A DNA stretch of 64,000 nucleotides from Bradyrhizobium sp. JYMT SZCCT0180. GTDB taxonomy: Bacteria; Pseudomonadota; Alphaproteobacteria; Rhizobiales; Xanthobacteraceae. The notes beneath the pieces are model-generated. The model made no database searches. It was not told the origin of the DNA and was given only the letters and a program-made list of their open reading frames with translations. Made by a program: the position numbers and the translations under genes. The stretch covers positions 1 through 64,000 of the forward strand of contig NZ_JAFCLZ010000017.1 in NCBI RefSeq assembly GCF_018130165.1. Reading direction: 5' to 3'. The stretch's first letter is position 1; every line of letters begins with the position of its first letter. Below, one piece after another: positions 33,920 to 42,673 of this stretch.

Positions 33920-34342
33920 TTACGTCGAATGCACCGGCGCCTGTTCGTCGGCATACTTGTGCGCCAGCCATGACGACAGTACCGCGGGCACGCCGCCGAC
34001 CAGCCCGTAGAGGATGAACTGCGTCACGCCGGTGTCCGGGCCGCGCGAGCCATAGAGCAGTTCGGTGACCGTGAACCCGATCACGCCCACAATGCATAAC
34101 CGAACCCACCATGGAATCCGCCGCACGTGGTACAGGATGTCGTCGATGGCGCCGATCATCAGCGCCGGCACGACGCCGAACAAATAGCTGTATTGCAGCG
34201 TCTTGGCGAAAGTGCCGAAGAATTTCCCGACTTCCTTCCAATCGGTCTGGGCCCAGTAGCCGGAAGCCATCGTGATCGCGAACAGCATCAGCAACCCGCC
34301 GACGAACGGGCCGATAGCTCCGAAGATCAGATAGCGTTTCAT
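33920..34342 (-). CDS. Small integral membrane protein (DUF5413-like)
   Basis: A 140-residue protein with about four membrane spans: YLIFGAIGPFVGGLLMLFAI, YSYLFGVVPALMIGAID, WVRLCIVGVIGFTVTELLYG and FILYGLVGGVPAVLSSWLA. The pattern resembles what I recall as DUF5413, a family largely restricted to Bradyrhizobium and relatives. No function is known. Monocistronic, with the next gene upstream on the same strand 111 bp away. Confidence 0.7.
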   Translation of the reverse strand: MKRYLIFGAIGPFVGGLLMLFAITMASGYWAQTDWKEVGKFFGTFAKTLQYSYLFGVVPALMIGAIDDILYHVRRIPWWVRLCIVGVIGFTVTELLYGSRGPDTGVTQFILYGLVGGVPAVLSSWLAHKYADEQAPVHST

Positions 34343-34453
34343 GGACCGTCCTCTGCCAATCGCGGGATCAGATGCGGTCTCAGTCTTACGACGATCTTGC
34401 GGAAAATTCGACAGGCTTGACGGAAGCGTTGCGAAACAATCCGCCGTCGCCCG

Positions 34454-36061
34454 CTACTCGCCCCAGGCCGCGAACGCCTCGTTGAACGCCCGTTCGCCCG
34501 GCGCGCCCTTTTCGATCGCGATGATGGCGCGGCGCTGGTTGACGTAGACCAGCGGCACGTCGAACCAGGAACGCTCCTTCAGGAGCTGCAGATTGCGGGC
34601 GCGGTCGGCGTCGACGTTGGAGAGGCCGACCAGGAAGAAGCCGTCGGTGACCTTCACGGCGAGCCCCGCCAGCGGCGTGCCGCGCGCCTGCTCGTTGGAT
34701 TTCATCAAGATGCCCGGCACGTTGCCGACGCCGCCGCCGGAGAAATCCTGCGGCAGGATGAAGGTGAGCTCCGCGGTGTGGCTTGCGGGGAGCGACGTGT
34801 CGGTGTTGCGGCGGAACGACATCGTCATCTTGAACTTGCGGTCCGGAATTTCGATGTCGGCGCGCACGCTGATGTCAGGCTTCTGGTTGCCGCTCCCCTT
34901 GATCGGTTCGGTACGCCAGATCACCGAGCCTACATATTGCTTGCCCTTGGGATCGGACGGGTCCTCGTCATACAGCACCACGCGCTGCGCCACCGGCGCC
35001 ACCTGGTCCGACGACGGCTGGCCGACGCGATCGGGGATCTTCGGCTTCGACTGCGGCGCCGCGGGATCCTTCGGCGCTTCGACGACGGGCGAGGATTTGA
35101 ACAGGCTGCTCACCACGTTGATGGCGGACTTGCCTCCGACCATCGCAGCGCCGATCACGACAAGCACGATGCCGACCGCGATCGCGCTCTTGAACGGGAA
35201 AGCCGCGCCGACCCGGCGTGGCTTTTTCGGCTCGCGGTCGCGATCCTGCGACAACCGCGAACGCTGCGGCGGCGGCTGCATCGGGGAAGCCTGCGGCGAA
35301 TAGCGGTCGGCCTCCTCGAGCGACTCTTCATAGGAATACGGCGCTTCCGGATCGGCGCCGCGGTTCTCCATGCTCGGCTCGAGCCGGTCGAACTCCGGCG
35401 AGGGCGAGGGCACGTTGGCGTAGGTCTTGCGCGCCGAACGGTTGGCTTGCGCCGCGGCGCGGCCGAGATCGTCGGCGTCGGCGGCGATGTCGCGGAAGCC
35501 GCGCATGCCCGGGGGCTGCGGCATCTGCGGCGCTGAATTGTCGGGGCCGCGGCGCGCGGCGCCGGTGCGTTCACGGGTCGGCGGCAGCGGCGGTTCCTGC
35601 GCCGGCAGTTGCGGCGGACGGGGTGGCGGCGGCGGCAAATCGGGCCGCAGGTTGCGCGGCGCGCGTTGCTGGTCGCCGTCACCAGACGGCGGACGGGGCT
35701 CGCGCGCGGGCGGCGGCGCAGCCGGGCGCGGACGGGGTGGGTTAGCTGCTGGCGCGCCGGATTCAGGCGGGCGCGCATTGGCGCGGCGGAAGGCGTCGCC
35801 GCCGCGCGAAGCCCCGGCGCCGCCGGGCCGCGAGGCGTCGCGGGCGCGCTGGGCGGCCTCGGACTCGACCTTGCGGACGGCCTCTTCCAGCGACAGCCGC
35901 TCCCGGGTGATTTCCGATTCGCTCAGCGGCGGCTGCACGCTGCGCAGCTGCGCGATCAGCGCCGAGCGGGCCCGCTCATAGAGCGCACGACGGCTCTCGC
36001 CGGGAGCACTGGGGTCCAGTCCGGCAATGGCGCGGGCGATCAGCGGGTAGTAGTCAGCCAT
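34454..36061 (-). CDS. Proline-rich single-span membrane protein upstream of purA order
   Basis: A 535-residue protein of unknown function. The N-terminal 75 residues are helical (MADYYPLIARAIAGLDPSAP, LYERARSALIAQLRSVQPPL). Residues 76-200 form a disordered Arg/Pro/Ala linker. One membrane span lies near residue 295 (FKSAIAVGIVLVVIGAAMVG), and about 210 residues follow outside, with IPDRKFKMTMSFRRNTD and HTAELTFILPQDFSGGGVGN. The C-terminal part looks like a beta-rich folded domain. It follows purA on the same strand after 37 bp, so it may be cotranscribed with it. I recall this pair being conserved in Bradyrhizobium. Confidence 0.75.
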   Translation of the reverse strand: MADYYPLIARAIAGLDPSAPGESRRALYERARSALIAQLRSVQPPLSESEITRERLSLEEAVRKVESEAAQRARDASRPGGAGASRGGDAFRRANARPPESGAPAANPPRPRPAAPPPAREPRPPSGDGDQQRAPRNLRPDLPPPPPRPPQLPAQEPPLPPTRERTGAARRGPDNSAPQMPQPPGMRGFRDIAADADDLGRAAAQANRSARKTYANVPSPSPEFDRLEPSMENRGADPEAPYSYEESLEEADRYSPQASPMQPPPQRSRLSQDRDREPKKPRRVGAAFPFKSAIAVGIVLVVIGAAMVGGKSAINVVSSLFKSSPVVEAPKDPAAPQSKPKIPDRVGQPSSDQVAPVAQRVVLYDEDPSDPKGKQYVGSVIWRTEPIKGSGNQKPDISVRADIEIPDRKFKMTMSFRRNTDTSLPASHTAELTFILPQDFSGGGVGNVPGILMKSNEQARGTPLAGLAVKVTDGFFLVGLSNVDADRARNLQLLKERSWFDVPLVYVNQRRAIIAIEKGAPGERAFNEAFAAWGE

Positions 36062-36098
36062 AACGACTCAACAATGCGGACTTATGGGTAACAACTCG

Positions 36099-37391
36099 TT
36101 AAGCCTCGAACGGGTTTTGAACGAGAATAGTATCCTCGCGTTCCGGGCTGGTGGAAAGCAACGCGATCGGGCAGCCCACTAATTCCTCGACCCGGCGGAC
36201 ATATTTAATGGCCTGGGCCGGCAGATCCGCCCAGGAACGGGCATTGGCGGTCGGCTCCTTCCAGCCTTCGATGGTCTCGTAGATCGGCACCACCCGGGCC
36301 TGGGCGCCCTCGCCGGCCGGCAGATGGTCGATTTCCTTGCCGTCCAGCATGTAGCCGGTGCAGACCTCGATCGTGTCGAAGCCGTCGAGAATATCGAGCT
36401 TGGTCAGGGCGAGGCCGGTGATGCCGCAGGTTCTAGCGGCTTGTCGAACCAGTACGGCGTCGAACCAGCCGCAACGCCGCGGCCGGCCGGTATTGGTGCC
36501 GAACTCGCGGCCCCGCTCGCCGATCTTGCGGCCGATCTCATTGTCCAATTCGGTCGGGAACGGGCCCTGGCCGACCCTCGTCGTATAGGCCTTGCAGATG
36601 CCGAGCACATAGCCGACCGCGCTCGGCCCGAGGCCGCTGCCGGTCGCGGCCTGCGCCGCCACCGTGTTGGACGAGGTGACATAGGGGTAGGTGCCGTGGT
36701 CGACGTCGAGCAGCGCGCCCTGCGCACCCTCGAACAGGATGCGCTTGCCCTCGCGGCGCTTGAGATCGAGCAGCCGCCACACCGTCTCGGTGTAGGGCAA
36801 CAATTGCGGCGCCAGCGCGGTGAGGTCCTTCAGGATCACGCCGCCGTCGAACTCCTCCAGCCCGAGGCCGCGGCGCAGCGCGTTGTGGTGCGCCAGCAGG
36901 CGGTCGATCTTGTGCGGCAGGGTGTCGAGGTCGGCGAGATCCATCAGGCGGATGGCGCGGCGGCCGACCTTGTCCTCATAGGCCGGGCCGATGCCGCGGC
37001 GGGTGGTGCCGATCGCGGTGCCGGCGTTGGATGATTCGCGCAAGGCGTCGAGCTCGCGGTGCAGCGGCAGGATCAGCGTGACGTTCTCGGCGATACGGAG
37101 ATTTTCCGGGCTGATGGCGACGCCCTGGCCCTTCAGCCGGGTGACCTCGTCGAGAAAGGCCTGCGGATCGAACACCACGCCATTGCCGATGACGCCCAGT
37201 TTCGAAGGCCGCAGCACGCCCGACGGCAGCAGCGCCAGCTTGTAGGTCTCGCCATTGATGACGAGCGTGTGGCCGGCATTGTGGCCGCCCTGGAAGCGCA
37301 CGACGATGTCAGCCTGCTCCGACAACCAGTCGACGATCTTGCCCTTCCCCTCGTCACCCCATTGGGCGCCGACGACGACAACATTGGCCAT
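36099..37391 (-). CDS. purA: Adenylosuccinate synthetase PurA
   Basis: A 430-residue enzyme joining IMP and aspartate with GTP to give adenylosuccinate, the first committed step to AMP. Landmarks are the N-terminal GTP-site loop GAQWGDEGKGKIVDWL, the catalytic HNAGHTLVINGE, the IMP-site segment AIGTTRRGIGPAYEDK, VGQGPFPTELDNEIG and the C-terminal LSTSPEREDTILVQNPFEA. Length is standard. It is divergent from the ybaK-type gene; a family F repeat lies in the 275-bp gap. Confidence 0.98.
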   Translation of the reverse strand: MANVVVVGAQWGDEGKGKIVDWLSEQADIVVRFQGGHNAGHTLVINGETYKLALLPSGVLRPSKLGVIGNGVVFDPQAFLDEVTRLKGQGVAISPENLRIAENVTLILPLHRELDALRESSNAGTAIGTTRRGIGPAYEDKVGRRAIRLMDLADLDTLPHKIDRLLAHHNALRRGLGLEEFDGGVILKDLTALAPQLLPYTETVWRLLDLKRREGKRILFEGAQGALLDVDHGTYPYVTSSNTVAAQAATGSGLGPSAVGYVLGICKAYTTRVGQGPFPTELDNEIGRKIGERGREFGTNTGRPRRCGWFDAVLVRQAARTCGITGLALTKLDILDGFDTIEVCTGYMLDGKEIDHLPAGEGAQARVVPIYETIEGWKEPTANARSWADLPAQAIKYVRRVEELVGCPIALLSTSPEREDTILVQNPFEA

Positions 37392-37425
37392 TTCTAAGGT
37401 TTTCCCTGCGGCTCACGTGGTTTCA

Positions 37426-37470
37426 GCATGACCTCCCCGGAAAACTACTGCCCGACTTTCCGGATCATGC
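37426..37470. repeat. Hairpin repeat family F, copy 1
   Basis: Diverged dyad gcatgacctccccggaaaac to cgactttccggatcatgc. It matches copies at 45041-45086 and 62683-62751 and lies in the divergent purA/ybaK gap, close to the purA start. Confidence 0.65.
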
Positions 37471-37666
37471 TTTAGCTTGCCCAGCCGAATTCACGGCCGA
37501 GGGCCGTTCGCATGCGAGGCAGCCCAACCGGATAAAGGAAGCAGCCCGTCTAGGCAAGCAAGAAGCAAGCGTCGGGGGTCGTCAAAAAGGAGGACAACCC
37601 TTTGATATCCCCCAAAAATTTGTGGCGGCGCCAAGGCGGCGACATGAACGCGGAGTAATCTGGCAA

Positions 37667-38140
37667 ATGTCTAAAACCACTCCTGCGACAAAGGCGCTGG
37701 AAAAGCTCGGCGTGAAGTTTGTGCTGCACAGCTATGTCTATGATTCCACCGCCGACAGCATCGGCCTGCAGGCGGCCGAGGCGCTCGGCGTGGAGCCCTC
37801 CCGGATGCTGAAGACGCTGATGGCCGAGGTCGACGGCAAGCCGGTCTGCGTCGTGGTGCCGTCGGACGGCGAAGTCAGCATGAAGAAGCTCGCCAGCGCG
37901 TTCGGCGGCAAGGCCGCAAAGATGATGCGCCCTGCGGATGCCGAGCGGCTCACCGGCTATCATGTCGGCGGCATCTCGCCGTTCGGGCAGAAGAAGCGCG
38001 TGCCGGTCGCGATCGAGGCCACCGCGCTCGGGCACGCGACCGTGTTTCTCAATGGCGGGCAGCGCGGATTGCAGGTCGAGCTCGATCCTGATGACGCGGT
38101 GCAGGCGCTCGCCGCGATCGCGCCGGCGCTGACGGTGTGA
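37667..38140 (+). CDS. ybaK: Cys-tRNA(Pro)/Cys-tRNA(Cys) deacylase, YbaK/EbsC type
   Basis: A 157-residue trans-editing enzyme that removes mischarged Cys from tRNA(Pro). The start giving MSKTTPATKALEKLGVKFVL is the normal family N-terminus; the longer frame adds 15 unsupported residues. Landmarks are LGVEPSRMLKTLMAEVDGKP, SDGEVSMKKLASAFGGKAAK and GYHVGGISPFGQKKRVPVAI, the last being the YbaK GG.SPFG..K signature. Monocistronic; a hairpin repeat follows 12 bp after the stop. Confidence 0.93.
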   Translation: MSKTTPATKALEKLGVKFVLHSYVYDSTADSIGLQAAEALGVEPSRMLKTLMAEVDGKPVCVVVPSDGEVSMKKLASAFGGKAAKMMRPADAERLTGYHVGGISPFGQKKRVPVAIEATALGHATVFLNGGQRGLQVELDPDDAVQALAAIAPALTV

Positions 38141-38152
38141 GGCCAGGGGCTG

Positions 38153-38265
38153 CATCCTTCGAGACGCGGCGAAAACGCCGCTCCCTCAGGATGAGGTCGA
38201 GAGGATCAGGTGTTGAACCCTCATGGTGAGGAGCGCGGCAACGCCGCGCGTCTCGAACCATGTGG
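38153..38265. repeat. Hairpin repeat family C, copy 3
   Basis: Opens catccttcgagacgcggcga with a ctccctcaggatgagg arm, then ctcatggtgaggagcgcggc with its complement and the closing ctcgaaccatgtgg. It separates two convergent genes and ends 4 bp before the MFS stop codon. Confidence 0.85.
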
Positions 38266-38268
38266 CCC

Positions 38269-39468
38269 TCAAGACGCCGCGCGCAGTTTTGCTTCGGGGC
38301 TCGGCTGCGCGAACTCGCAGCGCTTGGCGACGACCAGGAACAGCAGGACCAGCGGCACCATCGATGCCAGCAGCACGGCGCTGGCGACCAGCGCCGCCGA
38401 CGGCGATCCCCAGGCGTCCTGCAGGCTTCCGGCGGCGGTGGGTCCGGCCGCCATCAGGACGTAGAAGCAGGTATAGAACAGGCCGAATCCCATCGACCGA
38501 TCGGCCGGCTCGAGCACCCTGGCAGGCATCGACAGGATCGCGCCCGACATCGGACCGATCGCGACGCCAAAAATCAGGCAGGCGATCGTCGAATGAAAAT
38601 TCTCCACGAACAGCAACAGCGCACAGGCTGCGATCAGGCTGCAGGCGATGATTGCGGTGATCGGCCGGCCCGCGCGGTGCACGAGATAGCCACCGGCCGG
38701 AATGGCAATAATGGTGAACCAGATCGACAGGCTCGTCAGCGACGCCGCAACCGTCGGCGAGGATCCCTGCGCCACCATCAACAGCGGCGCGTAGCTGAAG
38801 AACAAAACGCAGGCGAGATTCATCGCGCCCCAGATCGCGCCCGATATCACCACCGGTATCAGCGCCGCGCGCGGCAGCCGTCCGGGGCCGGCGGCCTCCG
38901 CCTGAATTGACTGCGCCGCGCGCGGAATCATCGCAAACGCCAGCAGCGCCGCCACCGAACAGATCGCGCCCGACGCCATCACCGCCTGCCAGCCGAGCGA
39001 ATGGGCGATCCAGGTCTGGATCGGCAGCGCAATCATGGCGCCGAACGGCCAGCTCATCTGCAAGATCGACATCGCCAGCACCATCTCGCGGGCGTCGAAC
39101 CAGTCCGCCACCATCTTGGTCGCGACCAGCCCCACGATCGTGCCCCCGACCCCGCCAACCGTGCGCGCCGCCAGCGCGAAGACAAGATCGCCGGAATAAA
39201 CCAATGCCAGGCCGGAAACCGCCATCAGCACCAGGCCGACGATCCCGAGCGTCTTTTCGCGGCCTCCGCCACCGAGCAATCCGGCCGGGAATGCGACGAG
39301 GACGCCCGGCAGCATATAGGCGCCGAGCAGCATGCCGACTTCCGAATAGCCGATGCCGAGATCGGCCATCAGAAGATTGGCCGCCGACCCGATCGATTGA
39401 AACTGGAATCCGATGGCCGCGCGCGTCGCGAACAACACCGCAAGGACGATCCACTTGCGTCCGGGCAT
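38269..39468 (-). CDS. MFS transporter, last gene of LysR-linked operon
   Basis: A 399-residue major facilitator with about 12 spans. The N-terminal half has IGSAANLLMADLGIGYSEVG and the loop 2-3 region FPAGLLGGGGREKTLG; the second half starts near RAALIPVVISGAIWGAMNLA. ATG at 39468 is chosen because gggag lies 7 bp upstream; an in-frame TTG at 39489 is weaker. It lies 17 bp after the 67-residue gene in a four-gene operon. Sequence resembles CynX/NarK-like groups only loosely, so substrate and direction are open. In context it may export the product of the upstream GNAT and hydrolase. Confidence 0.88.
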   Translation of the reverse strand: MPGRKWIVLAVLFATRAAIGFQFQSIGSAANLLMADLGIGYSEVGMLLGAYMLPGVLVAFPAGLLGGGGREKTLGIVGLVLMAVSGLALVYSGDLVFALAARTVGGVGGTIVGLVATKMVADWFDAREMVLAMSILQMSWPFGAMIALPIQTWIAHSLGWQAVMASGAICSVAALLAFAMIPRAAQSIQAEAAGPGRLPRAALIPVVISGAIWGAMNLACVLFFSYAPLLMVAQGSSPTVAASLTSLSIWFTIIAIPAGGYLVHRAGRPITAIIACSLIAACALLLFVENFHSTIACLIFGVAIGPMSGAILSMPARVLEPADRSMGFGLFYTCFYVLMAAGPTAAGSLQDAWGSPSAALVASAVLLASMVPLVLLFLVVAKRCEFAQPSPEAKLRAAS

Positions 39469-39485
39469 ACGGATACTCCCGGGGT

Positions 39486-39689
39486 TCAATCTCTGCGTTC
39501 GCCGCTGAGCACGTTTGAGAACTCGGATAATTCGTCCTCGGAGATCTCGTGCAGCGAGAGGCGCAGCTGCATGATCGCAAGATCGACCAGGTGGCCGGCA
39601 AAGGAGACGCCGCCGGAAACCAGCAAATTGCGCTGCTCTACCAGCACCGGAAGCACATTACGCAAACGACGCGCACTTAACTCATCCAT
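39486..39689 (-). CDS. Small helical protein in the LysR-linked operon
   Basis: A 67-residue protein beginning MDELSARRLRNVLPVLVEQR, followed by FAGHLVDLAIMQLRLSLHEI and an acidic tail. It is soluble, mostly helical, with no Cys and no known motif. Its start overlaps the stop of the isochorismatase-like gene by 8 bp, which argues that it is translated. Not recognised. A chaperone-like or regulatory subunit would fit its size but nothing shows it. Confidence 0.65.
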   Translation of the reverse strand: MDELSARRLRNVLPVLVEQRNLLVSGGVSFAGHLVDLAIMQLRLSLHEISEDELSEFSNVLSGERRD

Positions 39690-40287
39690 AGCGATGCCCT
39701 TTGAGAGGTCGCTGCGACGTCGCGACCAGCCACTGGCCCGTGGTGGCGACGTCGGCGAAAAGTTCGATCGCCCTTGTGGCGAGCACATGCACGGTGGCGG
39801 CATCGGTATTGGGCCGCGACCGGCTCACGGATGCGTCGCTCAGGAAGGTGACGCTGTGCTCCCTGCGCGCGGCATCCATCGCCGTCGCAAGGCAGGTTTC
39901 CTCGGCGACGAGACCGGCAATGGCGAAGCTTCCGGCCTGCGAGACCACGCTTTCGAACAGATGATTGCTGTAGCAGGACGGCTGCTGGCGCTCGAACACC
40001 ATGTCCGACCGCCGCGGCTCGAGACCGGAAATCCAGGCCGACTGGCTCGAGCGTTCAAGTATGCCCGGGCCATCGCCCCGCCCCTCGGCCTGCCGCGTGA
40101 ACGCGATCGGTATGGCGAACTCGCGCGCATGCCGGATCGCGGCCATGCAGTTGTTCATCGACCGCTGGATGTCGCGCGCGTTGTCCCTGGCCAATGCGGC
40201 GTAGTTTTTCTCCTGCAGGTCGACCATGATCAGCAGGCGGCCACGCGAGGCGCCGACATAGGTGCGCAGATCAATGACCGAACTCAT
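39682..40287 (-). CDS. Isochorismatase-like cysteine hydrolase with altered active site
   Basis: A 201-residue protein of the isochorismatase-like fold. The catalytic Asp is in RLLIMVDLQEKNYAAL and the nucleophilic Cys in FAIAGLVAEETCLATAMDAA. The Lys normally found in a VxKxxxSAF-type segment is not seen; that place reads VFERQQPSCYSNHLFES. Either the enzyme uses another residue or it is not a hydrolase. Family members cleave isochorismate, nicotinamide, N-carbamoyl compounds or related amides. The start overlaps the GNAT stop by 4 bp (ATGA). Confidence 0.78.
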   Translation of the reverse strand: MSSVIDLRTYVGASRGRLLIMVDLQEKNYAALARDNARDIQRSMNNCMAAIRHAREFAIPIAFTRQAEGRGDGPGILERSSQSAWISGLEPRRSDMVFERQQPSCYSNHLFESVVSQAGSFAIAGLVAEETCLATAMDAARREHSVTFLSDASVSRSRPNTDAATVHVLATRAIELFADVATTGQWLVATSQRPLKGHRYG

Positions 40288-41522
40288 TGGACATCCGCCG
40301 CTTCGCAAGTTCCCCGGCTGGTGGATTTTTCGAGGATGCCTGGTCTATCCCAGCGGCCTTCGGGACGAATGAGCACGTAGGGATCATCGTTGAGGGTGAT
40401 ACATTGCGGATGCTTCTCGGTCTCGAGTTTGACCTCGACATAGTCAAAGTCGGAAAATACGAACTTGCGGCCGGGCGAGCGCTTGAAGCCACGTTGCTGC
40501 CAGAAGCCGAGCAGCCGGGCCTGCGCATGCGCGTACAGCACGCGGTAGCCCTTCTTCCGGCACAGCTCGATGGCCGTGTCCACGATCTGGCCGGCCAAGC
40601 CGGCGTTGCGGCTTTCGTTGCGGACGGCCAGTCGTTCGAGCTTGGCGAAACCAGCAAAGTAACGGATCCGCATGCAGCCGACCGGCTCGCCATCCTTGTG
40701 GCAGATCAGATGGGTGGCGGAGAAATCGTTGCCGTCGAATTCCTCTTCAAACGGGCAATGTTGTTCGCCCATGTAGACCGCTCCGCGGATCGCAATGACG
40801 CGCGCCATCTCGTCCATCGAGCGGACGACCTCGACGGTGACCGGCTCGGGCGGCATTGGCTTGACCAGCGGAAGATCCTTCGAGCGGTCGAACATCTGCA
40901 GATGCGGCGCGAACAATTCCTCGTAACTTGCGCCCGGCTGGAAGCCGAGCGGCTCCAGCACCCGCAGACCGCCCTTGGTGATGGGACGCGAATAGAGGTT
41001 GACGCCCTGGTAGAGCGGCGAGGAGATTTTCTGCAGCACCAGCGGGATCGCTGCCGCGAGCGTACCCTTGGCATGGATCGCCCAGACATAGATGCCGGCC
41101 GGACGTTCCGATTGCCGCGCGACATAGCACAGCTCGGGATCCTTGGTGTTGAGCCGGCCGTCGAGCAGCCGGCGCATGCCCTCGTGGGTTAGCGGCAACA
41201 CCGCAAGGAAGCCTTCGCCCTTGGGGTCGCTGATGTCGAACCGGTCGCTTCGCGCGATGGCCCAGAAAATATCGGGGTTGTGGCGTGCCGCCGCCTGGAG
41301 GATTTCGTTTTTGGTTAATCCCGGTATGTCGGCGCGGGCCCTATCAACCAGCGCCGCGATGCCGGCCGCCCCGACGGTGAAAATCACCGTGCGTCTGGCC
41401 ACTTGAAGATTGGTCATTCTCTCGAGAGAATGGGCCGTAGAGCGGCTGGCGGGAACCGAGCGGCTGGCGCGAGCGTGCTCCCGGGCGGATTTTCTGATCA
41501 GATCGATGTCGAGCGCGTTCAT
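40284..41522 (-). CDS. GNAT acyltransferase with apparent tandem GNAT-like halves
   Basis: A 412-residue protein. The C-terminal half (about residues 225-360) is a clear GNAT domain: GEPVGCMRIRYFAGFAKLER, LAVRNESRNAGLAGQIVDTA as the acetyl-CoA loop and ARLLGFWQQRGFKRSPG as the closing motif. The first half (about 95-215) looks like a diverged second copy: AVLPLTHEGMRRLLDGRL, RPAGIYVWAIHAKGTLAAAI and ITKGGLRVLEPLGFQPG. Residues 1-60 include a short hydrophobic stretch (TVIFTVGAAGIAALV). It is the first gene of a four-gene operon divergent from a LysR gene. The acyl acceptor is unknown. Confidence 0.75.
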   Translation of the reverse strand: MNALDIDLIRKSAREHARASRSVPASRSTAHSLERMTNLQVARRTVIFTVGAAGIAALVDRARADIPGLTKNEILQAAARHNPDIFWAIARSDRFDISDPKGEGFLAVLPLTHEGMRRLLDGRLNTKDPELCYVARQSERPAGIYVWAIHAKGTLAAAIPLVLQKISSPLYQGVNLYSRPITKGGLRVLEPLGFQPGASYEELFAPHLQMFDRSKDLPLVKPMPPEPVTVEVVRSMDEMARVIAIRGAVYMGEQHCPFEEEFDGNDFSATHLICHKDGEPVGCMRIRYFAGFAKLERLAVRNESRNAGLAGQIVDTAIELCRKKGYRVLYAHAQARLLGFWQQRGFKRSPGRKFVFSDFDYVEVKLETEKHPQCITLNDDPYVLIRPEGRWDRPGILEKSTSRGTCEAADVQ

Positions 41523-41614
41523 TGATCGTCTCTTGATTGTGTAAGGCTGAATTTTCTGCCAAGAATAGAAATATGGTTCCCTTAAATTAGAAGGCGATAA
41601 ACGAGGCGATTTGT

Positions 41615-42664
41615 ATGCACTCAGGTGAGCGCAGGGGCGCGCACAGCGGCGCGCACATGCCGGGACGAATGGCGAACTGGGATCTGGTCCGGATTTTCCT
41701 GGCGGTCGCCAGAACCGGAAGCTTCCGCGCTGCAGCTGCGGAGCTGAGCATGTCCGCCAATTTCCTCAGCAAGCGCATTTCAGTCCTGGAGACGGCCTAC
41801 AAGACGCCGCTGATGACGCGCCACGTCGACGGCATCAGGCTGACGCCGGAAGGCGAAGCGGTTCTGGACGCCGCCAAACGGATGGAAGAGGCGTCCTTCG
41901 GGCTCGACCGCGCGCTAAGCCGGGCGACGCCTGCGCTCACCGGCGAGGTCCGGCTTGCCGTGACCGAGGGGCTCGGCACGTTCTGGCTGGCGCCCCGGCT
42001 GGTCGAATTCCAGCGGGTCTATTCCGGACTGCTGGTCGATCTGAAATGCGAGATGCGATCCGCGGACGTGCTCCGGCTCGAAGCCGATGTCGCGGTGCAA
42101 CTCGAGGAGCCCGCCAATCCCAACCTGAAGCGCGTCAAGATCGGCCGGCTTCACATCATGCCGTTCGTCAGTCCGTCCTATGTCGAAATCTACGGCATGC
42201 CGACAGACCTGGACGACCTGCAGCAGAACCATCGCATGGTGATTCAGGAATCAGAACAGACCAAAGGCAAGGAGATGTACGAGCGGCATGCCGCACGCGA
42301 ACAGCTCGGCTTTGTCGCGATGCGCAACAACGTCTCCAGCGCGCATGTCTGGGCCGTCTCCAAAGGCGCCGGCATCGGCTGGTTGCCGACCTACATACCG
42401 GCGATCGCCGGGCCCCTGATTCCGCTCGATCTCGGCGTCCAGTTTCCGCTCGATATCTGGCTCACCTACCATCCCGATGCGAAGCGGATTCCACGCGTCA
42501 AGCAATTGATCGACTGGACCATCCAGGCGTTCGACGGCCGCAAATATCCGTGGTTTCGGGATGAGTTTGTCCATCCCAACGATTTGCAGAAAACCTACAA
42601 GGGTGAGCCGCTGGTGAATCTGTTCGCTGGTTTCATGAAAGAATCACGGTCAAAGATTGGCTGA
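41615..42664 (+). CDS. LysR-type transcriptional regulator
   Basis: A 349-residue regulator. The helix-turn-helix is WDLVRIFLAVARTGSFRAAA followed by ELSMSANFLSKRISVLE, then RLTPEGEAVLDAA. The effector domain follows with GEVRLAVTEGLGTFWLAPRL. ATG at 41615 has a gagg site upstream; starts at 41657 and 41669 would give a more usual N-terminus, and the first residues are Gly/His/Arg-rich. It diverges from the GNAT operon across a gap of under 100 bp, so it probably controls that operon and itself, with a ligand related to the pathway. Confidence 0.9.
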   Translation: MHSGERRGAHSGAHMPGRMANWDLVRIFLAVARTGSFRAAAAELSMSANFLSKRISVLETAYKTPLMTRHVDGIRLTPEGEAVLDAAKRMEEASFGLDRALSRATPALTGEVRLAVTEGLGTFWLAPRLVEFQRVYSGLLVDLKCEMRSADVLRLEADVAVQLEEPANPNLKRVKIGRLHIMPFVSPSYVEIYGMPTDLDDLQQNHRMVIQESEQTKGKEMYERHAAREQLGFVAMRNNVSSAHVWAVSKGAGIGWLPTYIPAIAGPLIPLDLGVQFPLDIWLTYHPDAKRIPRVKQLIDWTIQAFDGRKYPWFRDEFVHPNDLQKTYKGEPLVNLFAGFMKESRSKIG

Positions 42665-42673
42665 GCGAGACAA

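Noticed and set aside
38186..39601. 471-residue minus-strand frame overlapping the MFS gene
   Set aside because: It is out of frame with the transporter; its translation is Arg/Gly-rich, whereas the 38269-39468 frame has 12 clear membrane spans.
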